A stretch of DNA of 64,000 nucleotides from contig JAHHHT010000025.1 in the NCBI GenBank assembly GCA_019359235.1, forward strand, positions 1-64,000, written 5' to 3'. How positions within the stretch are numbered: the first letter of the stretch is position 1; every line of letters begins with the position of its first letter. Both the position numbers and the translations under genes were made by a program. The notes beneath the pieces are model-generated. The model had not been told where the DNA came from, did no database searches, and saw nothing but the letters and a program-made list of their open reading frames with translations. Shown piece by piece: positions 60,030-64,000 of the stretch. The stretch is from Oscillatoria princeps RMCB-10. Its GTDB lineage: Bacteria > Cyanobacteriota > Cyanobacteriia > Cyanobacteriales > Oscillatoriaceae.

Positions 60030-61301
60030 ATGTTCAACCCGCGCAAATGGCAGCTAGGATTTGCTTTCTTGGCTGCCTTGACTGTAACGATTGTTTTGCT
60101 CCTATCTCTCGCCTTCGCGGTGGGTAAATTCCTGCCTGGAAAGCCGGTGCTGTCACAGGTGCCTGCAATTCAGTCAAAGGAGATCCGGGGGGTTTGGCTG
60201 ACTAATATTGACAGTGACGCGCTGTTTTCTAGCCGGGGCGTCGCCCGGTCAATTCAGCGGCTGTCTCAGATGAATTTTAACACAGTATATCCCACAATTT
60301 GGAATTGGGGGTACACTCTTTATCCTAGCAAAGTGGCGTCACGAGTTATCGGGCGTGCGGTGCGTCTCGTAACGCCGATAGACAGCTCTCTCGACCCAGA
60401 TTTAGGGGTGCGCGGGCGAGATATGCTGAAAGAAGTGATTGAGCAGGGGCACAAACGAGGGATGGCTGTTATTCCTTGGTTTGAGTTTGGGTTTATGGCA
60501 CCGGCAGATTCGGAATTAGCGCTGCGCCACCCGGATTGGCTGACGAGCCGGCGCGACGGTTACAAGATTTGGAAGGAAGGCTCTGACGAGCGAGTTTGGC
60601 TGAATCCTTTTCACCCGGAAGTGCAGCAGTTTGTGCTAGATTTAATTATGGAGGTTGTCAGCAAGTATGACGTGGATGGGATTCAGTTTGATGACCATTT
60701 CGCGCTGCCGGTGGAATTCGGCTATGACAAGCTGACTGTTGGGATGTACCAGGAAGAAATTAAACAGCCTCCGTCGGATAACTTCCAAGAAACCTTCTGG
60801 GTGCGCTGGCGAGCGGACAAGCTGAATGAGTTCATGGAGCGCATTTTTCGGGCGGTGAAGGCGCAAAAGCCTAACTGCATTATTTCTGTGTCTCCGAACC
60901 CGCTGCATTTCTCGCTACCGGCTCATTTGCAGGACTGGTTTACCTGGGAGAGGCGGGGTTTTGCGGAAGAGATTGTTTTGCAGGTGTATCGCAATGATTT
61001 GAAGCGGTTTAGTGCGGAATTGGAGCGTGCGGAAGTGCAGCTGGCGAAGAGTCACATTCCTGTGGGTATTGGGATTTTGACGGGGTTGAAGGGCAGGTCT
61101 ATACCTTTAGCACAGATTGAGGAGCAAGTCAAGGCTGTTCGGGAGCGGGGGTTTGCTGGGGTGTCGTTCTTTTTCTACGAAAGTTTGTCGAGTTGGGCGA
61201 CGGAGACGCCGGCGGATCGGGAGGCTGCGTTTAAGGGAATGTTTTCGGTGCCGGTGGGACGACCTAATGTTTTGCAGGGGTGGAAACCGGCAAATAGTTA
61301 A
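60030..61301 (+). CDS. Family 10-like glycoside hydrolase (GHL10), membrane-anchored
   Basis: 423 residues from ATG 60030. Seen: an uncleaved signal-anchor (about 8-30, FAFLAALTVTIVLLLSLAFAV), then EIRGVWLTNIDS, MNFNTVYPTIWNWG, AVIPWFEFGF, WLNPFHPEVQQFVLDLI, DGIQFDDHF and ISVSPNP. These are hallmarks of the GHL10 (DUF187/family 10-like) TIM barrel. Known: related proteins act on cell-wall or exopolysaccharide substrates. Inference: periplasmic or envelope carbohydrate hydrolase. Single gene; a hairpin follows at 61372-61391. Confidence 0.88.
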   Translation: MFNPRKWQLGFAFLAALTVTIVLLLSLAFAVGKFLPGKPVLSQVPAIQSKEIRGVWLTNIDSDALFSSRGVARSIQRLSQMNFNTVYPTIWNWGYTLYPSKVASRVIGRAVRLVTPIDSSLDPDLGVRGRDMLKEVIEQGHKRGMAVIPWFEFGFMAPADSELALRHPDWLTSRRDGYKIWKEGSDERVWLNPFHPEVQQFVLDLIMEVVSKYDVDGIQFDDHFALPVEFGYDKLTVGMYQEEIKQPPSDNFQETFWVRWRADKLNEFMERIFRAVKAQKPNCIISVSPNPLHFSLPAHLQDWFTWERRGFAEEIVLQVYRNDLKRFSAELERAEVQLAKSHIPVGIGILTGLKGRSIPLAQIEEQVKAVRERGFAGVSFFFYESLSSWATETPADREAAFKGMFSVPVGRPNVLQGWKPANS

Positions 61302-61403
61302 AGAGTATCTGGTAGGGGCATCGCGCTAAAGCTAAGATCCCTGGCGATTGGAAATCGCGGCTACACAAACGAAGTCCGCCTTCGCGGACTTTTTAGAGCA
61401 TTT

Positions 61404-61436
61404 GTAGGGTGCGTTAGCGAAGCTAACGCACCCTAC
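61404..61436. repeat. GTAGGGTGCGTTAGC palindrome overlapping the VOC stop codon
   Basis: GTAGGGTGCGTTAGC-GAA-GCTAACGCACCCTAC, 15-bp perfect arms. On the minus strand the VOC gene ends at the TAG (61433-61435) that begins the palindrome. An AAGTCCGCCTTCGCGGACTT hairpin (about 61372-61391) precedes it. Together these separate the convergent GHL10 and VOC genes. Confidence 0.8.
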
Positions 61437-61819
61437 TTTTCGTAGATTTCTAGGGGTAAGCCGTCTGGATCTTTAAAGAAGGTGAAGCGTTTGCCGGTGA
61501 GTTCGTCGATTCTGATATCTTCCACCGGCACGCCTTTGGATTGCAAGTCGGCGACAGCTTCGTCTATATCCTCGACTTCAAAGGCTAAATGCCTCAATCC
61601 GCACGCTTCTGGGCGATTAGGTCTTTCCGGGGGGTTGGGAAAGGAAAACAGCTCAATTTGGTCGCCGGTGCCGGCTCGCAAATCGAGTTTGTAGGAGTTC
61701 CTCGCTTCCCGAAAGGTTTCCTCGATGAGGGAAAATCCCAAGATGTCTGTATAGAATTTCTTTGATTTTTCGTAGTCCGAGCAGATGATGGCTACATGAT
61801 GGATGCCGGTGGTTTTCAT
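61433..61819 (-). CDS. VOC-superfamily metalloenzyme (glyoxalase-like)
   Basis: 128 residues, ATG 61819. Seen: two beta-alpha-beta-beta-beta modules with putative metal ligands His8 (GIHHVAI), Glu56 (QIELF), His77 (LRHLAF) and Glu124 (PLEIYEK), the H-E-H-E pattern of glyoxalase I-like proteins. FFKDPDGLPLEIYE is a typical C-terminus. Known: the family covers glyoxalases, dioxygenases and fosfomycin-resistance enzymes; the short SMU1112c/YaeR-like subgroup fits best. Substrate unknown. Confidence 0.9.
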   Translation of the reverse strand: MKTTGIHHVAIICSDYEKSKKFYTDILGFSLIEETFREARNSYKLDLRAGTGDQIELFSFPNPPERPNRPEACGLRHLAFEVEDIDEAVADLQSKGVPVEDIRIDELTGKRFTFFKDPDGLPLEIYEK

Positions 61820-61856
61820 AAGCTAAAATCCAGCGCAACTGACAAAAGGGGATGCA

Positions 61857-62237
61857 ATGATTATCCTATTTTACAGCCAAAATTGCCGGAGGTATCTGCG
61901 CAATGGGTCATGGGAAGTTGTTCCCCCAACTGCGCCCCAAATTGCACTTGTGATCTGCATCACTCACCAGCGTGTCTGCGATCGTGGGATCTCTTTGCGT
62001 GAAATCACGCATGGAGATGAGGATTATCACCTTTTAAAATGCTTCTTGTCACACCACCCAACCGAAAAATCACGGATATTGGTAGTGAAGATTTGTGAGG
62101 CAGACTTTTTTCAGTCCGTATGCAAGCTCAAATCTTGTTCCCCTTGGGGAGCGATTTCAGCAGGTCTGAGCGCAGACCGGCATGAGTTTATGCGGGTTCA
62201 AGAAAGAAGTGAAATCAAATCTAGGCCCTGGGGATAG
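61857..62237 (+). CDS. Hypothetical protein, doubtful
   Basis: A 126-codon frame from ATG 61857 with no recognisable family. The product is Cys-rich (seven to eight Cys) with a hydrophobic QIALVICITHQ strand and ILVVKICEADFF segment, which look globular, but the C-terminus is polar and there is only a weak ribosome site. If not real, 61820-62349 is a gene-free 530-bp gap with a CCCCTCTAGGGG palindrome (about 62325-62336) just before the HD gene. Confidence 0.3.
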   Translation: MIILFYSQNCRRYLRNGSWEVVPPTAPQIALVICITHQRVCDRGISLREITHGDEDYHLLKCFLSHHPTEKSRILVVKICEADFFQSVCKLKSCSPWGAISAGLSADRHEFMRVQERSEIKSRPWG

Positions 62238-62349
62238 CTGAAAGTGGAATATTCAATCCATCCGCAGGCATTCCCTAGCTGAAACCGGTCTGTCTACTAA
62301 ATTGCATGCCTGTTTCTAGGAAAGCCCCTCTAGGGGAGGAAAGTGGAAG

Positions 62350-63216
62350 ATGTTTAATGCTACTCAATTGCTGATTCGCCATTTCGCCAACCGACTGCGA
62401 ACAAACTACTCTCTTGTTTACGGCAGACTCAACCCTAACTGCGCAGATATGATTGCTTGGGCGGGCAATATGGCTTTAGAATATATCGCCAACAGTGACG
62501 CCCTATACCACAATGTTGAACACACAATTTTGGTAACATTAGTTGGTCAGGAGATTTTACGCAGCAAGCACATCCGTGAGGGTGGGGTTTCTTGTGAGGA
62601 CTGGTTGAACTTCACTATTTCTTTGTTGTGCCATGACATTGGCTACGTCAAAGGGGTTTGCCGGCAAGACCGACCTCTGGAAAGGCTTTATGCCACGGGA
62701 ATAGAAGAACAAATGGTTTTACTGCTTCCGGAAACGACAGATGCCAGCCTCGCCCCTTATCATATAGACCGGGCTAAACTTTTTATTGAGGAGCGCTTTG
62801 GCGGGGACAAGATAATTGACACGCAAGTCATTGGGCGAAACATTGAACTGACACGTTTTCCTATGCCTGCAGATGAGGCGAGTCAAGACACAGTAAACTA
62901 TGCCGGTTTAGTTCGCGCTGCGGATTTTATCGGGCAACTCAGTGACCCGCGCTACTTTAAAAAAATTAGTGCGCTGTTCTACGAGTTTGCAGAAACCGGC
63001 ATCAATAAAACCTTGGGTTACCGAAACCCCGGAGACATGTGGGAGAAATACCCTAAGTTTTACTGGGAAGCCGCCTATCCCTACATTCAAAATGCGCTGA
63101 CCTACTTAGAGGTGACGCAAGAAGGGAAACAAATTTTGGCGAACCTTTACGAGAATGTGTTTCGGATGAACCACGAGAATAAACGCTCCCTGCAAGTGAT
63201 GGGGGCAGCTTTATGA
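62350..63216 (+). CDS. HD-domain metal-dependent phosphohydrolase
   Basis: 288 residues; ATG 62350 follows a purine-rich GGGGAGGAAAGTGGAAG. Seen: His54 and His58 in YHNVEHTI, His95-Asp96 in LCHDIGY and downstream VRAADFIGQLSDPRYF. The H...HD...D pattern is that of HD/PDEase-like hydrolases. Known: these hydrolyse cyclic nucleotides or phosphate esters. No HD-GYP or EAL element. Inference: cytosolic phosphohydrolase, possibly of a cyclic nucleotide. Single gene. Confidence 0.9.
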   Translation: MFNATQLLIRHFANRLRTNYSLVYGRLNPNCADMIAWAGNMALEYIANSDALYHNVEHTILVTLVGQEILRSKHIREGGVSCEDWLNFTISLLCHDIGYVKGVCRQDRPLERLYATGIEEQMVLLLPETTDASLAPYHIDRAKLFIEERFGGDKIIDTQVIGRNIELTRFPMPADEASQDTVNYAGLVRAADFIGQLSDPRYFKKISALFYEFAETGINKTLGYRNPGDMWEKYPKFYWEAAYPYIQNALTYLEVTQEGKQILANLYENVFRMNHENKRSLQVMGAAL

Positions 63217-63237
63217 ATATTCTGCGCTGTGTCCTCT

Positions 63238-63262
63238 CGTTCCCAGGCTCAGCCTGGGAACG
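63238..63262. repeat. CGTTCCCAGGCT hairpin between convergent genes
   Basis: CGTTCCCAGGCT-C-AGCCTGGGAACG; same family as 14095-14123. Probable bidirectional terminator for the HD and CHAT genes. Confidence 0.65.
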
Positions 63263-63323
63263 CAATCTGGAGGCTCTGCCTCCTTTCAACGGAAAAGCCG
63301 GTTAAAAGCCTAACAGCTTACCT

Positions 63324-64000
63324 TTAATTGGGAGCACCGGCAAATTCCACCCTAAAGGGAGTCGTGTCTCCCTGACACACCCAAGCGCCCCAGTAAAATG
63401 GGTGTGATAAAGGGGTATCATCCTCTTGACAAGACGGGCTGTTTTCTGCTAATAATTCATCCAGGACTTCCATGCCAAGGGGAAACTGCCGCAATTCTCC
63501 CACGGTAATGGTGCGAAGGTAATTCTGGGCATCGTGTAAGGCATCCGCACGCCCCAAACCGCGCTGCAAGTTGTCAAAGAAGCGCTGCATTAAGAGGGCA
63601 GTTGCCCTGTCGGGAACCGGCCACAAACTCATCACCAGGGTTTTGGCACCGGCAATCGCAAAGGCGCGGCGCAATCCAAACACGCCCTCGCCTATTTTAA
63701 CATCTCCTATGGCGGTATTGCAAGCGGATAAAACCGTGAGTTCGTTGGCCCACAAGTCGAGTGCTGCCACGTCTTGCGCGAACAGAAATCCTTTCCCGGC
63801 ATCTGGGGGGAGATCCCCACCGGCTATCCAGGTATTCGCACCGGCAAGGGCGATTCCAGAGCGCATCATCGGGTTGTTTGCTTTGGGGGCGGAAAGGCGA
63901 TTGTTGTTAAAGGAGTTGAATTCAAAGGTGGGAGGTTCCTGCGGCGAGTCAGGCAAGAAAACGCCGTGAGTGGCGAGCAGCAAAATGTGCGGCCACTGGC
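63324..64000 (-). CDS. CHAT-domain protein, 5' partial
   Basis: The frame is open from the right edge (no start in the window) to a stop at 63324-63326; about 225 codons are seen. Seen: the C-terminal CHAT domain with His in ILLLATHGVF and Cys in LTVLSACNTAIGDVKIGEGV, then GLRRAFAIAGAKTLVMSLWPVPD and the terminal HPFYWGAWVCQGD. This is the usual C-terminal end of the large TPR-CHAT proteins. The part beyond 64000 should carry TPR or other sensor repeats. It resembles, but is not identical to, the CHAT domain of the gene at 11243-13993. Confidence 0.9.
   Translation of the reverse strand, partial: QWPHILLLATHGVFLPDSPQEPPTFEFNSFNNNRLSAPKANNPMMRSGIALAGANTWIAGGDLPPDAGKGFLFAQDVAALDLWANELTVLSACNTAIGDVKIGEGVFGLRRAFAIAGAKTLVMSLWPVPDRATALLMQRFFDNLQRGLGRADALHDAQNYLRTITVGELRQFPLGMEVLDELLAENSPSCQEDDTPLSHPFYWGAWVCQGDTTPFRVEFAGAPN

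Noticed and set aside
1-64000. tRNA, rRNA, tmRNA, riboswitches and intact insertion sequences
   Set aside because: Looked for T-loop (GGTTCGAATCC-like), CCA ends and transposase motifs by eye; none found, although small or diverged RNAs could be missed.

Overview
This window looks like the chromosome of a large filamentous cyanobacterium of the Microcoleus/Oscillatoria/Phormidium type. The evidence is several cyanobacteria-restricted families (DUF1815, DUF2839, DUF1822, DUF1517-like, pentapeptide-repeat proteins), an arogenate-dehydrogenase-type TyrA very like the Synechocystis enzyme, and many CHAT, STAND, WD40 and TPR signalling proteins. Palindromic intergenic repeats are also abundant (GAAACCGGGTTTCT type, GTAGGGTGCGTT type, AAAATCC runs, GGGCATGG runs). 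I saw no tRNA, rRNA, CRISPR array or intact insertion sequence.

Layout. 1-4472: a giant repeat/RTX protein, open at the left edge, and a duplicated LNPDV-motif protein. 4778-10992: a short metacaspase-STAND protein, a peroxiredoxin Q, a small membrane protein, a Ser/Thr kinase with TPRs and a fasciclin protein. 11243-18481 (minus strand): a two-partner secretion pair (TpsB, TpsA) followed by a CHAT-TPR protease. 18928-23737 (minus strand): an iron cluster with a split FeoB (GTPase and membrane halves as separate overlapping genes), FeoA and a P1B-like ATPase without the CPx motif. 24083-29499: an OmpR/histidine-kinase pair, a possible membrane microprotein and an anion-type ABC transporter with a duplicated permease. 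29558-33431: a diguanylate cyclase, an HtrA protease, a DUF2127 protein and a Uma2 nuclease. 33447-35131: a gene-free repeat zone with an 11 x 21 bp minisatellite. 35132-40887 (minus strand): a three-gene unit of sigma-70-like factor, DUF1822 and CHAT-STAND-WD40. 41158-46200: tyrA, two tandem pentapeptide-repeat paralogues and a DUF1517-like protein. 46561-50286: a hybrid histidine kinase and an unidentified basic protein. 50673-57369: a lipoprotein, a DinG-like helicase with degenerate motifs, DUF2839, DUF1815, an epoxide-hydrolase-like enzyme and BrnT/BrnA. 57917-64000: an SLH-WD40 fusion, a GHL10 glycosidase-like protein, a VOC protein, an HD phosphohydrolase and a second CHAT protein running off the right edge.

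Two themes stand out. First, four caspase-fold proteins (one metacaspase, three CHAT) sit in 64 kb, two of them with STAND NTPase modules. One is coupled to a sigma-like factor and DUF1822, another to a TPS secretion pair. Second, palindromic or low-complexity repeats that are normally intergenic have entered genes in frame: in the P-type ATPase (20856-20915), the CHAT-STAND protein (37625-37659) and the histidine-kinase ATPase domain (47262-47395). Others sit directly on stop codons. All functions are inferred from motifs read by eye; no database search was possible.
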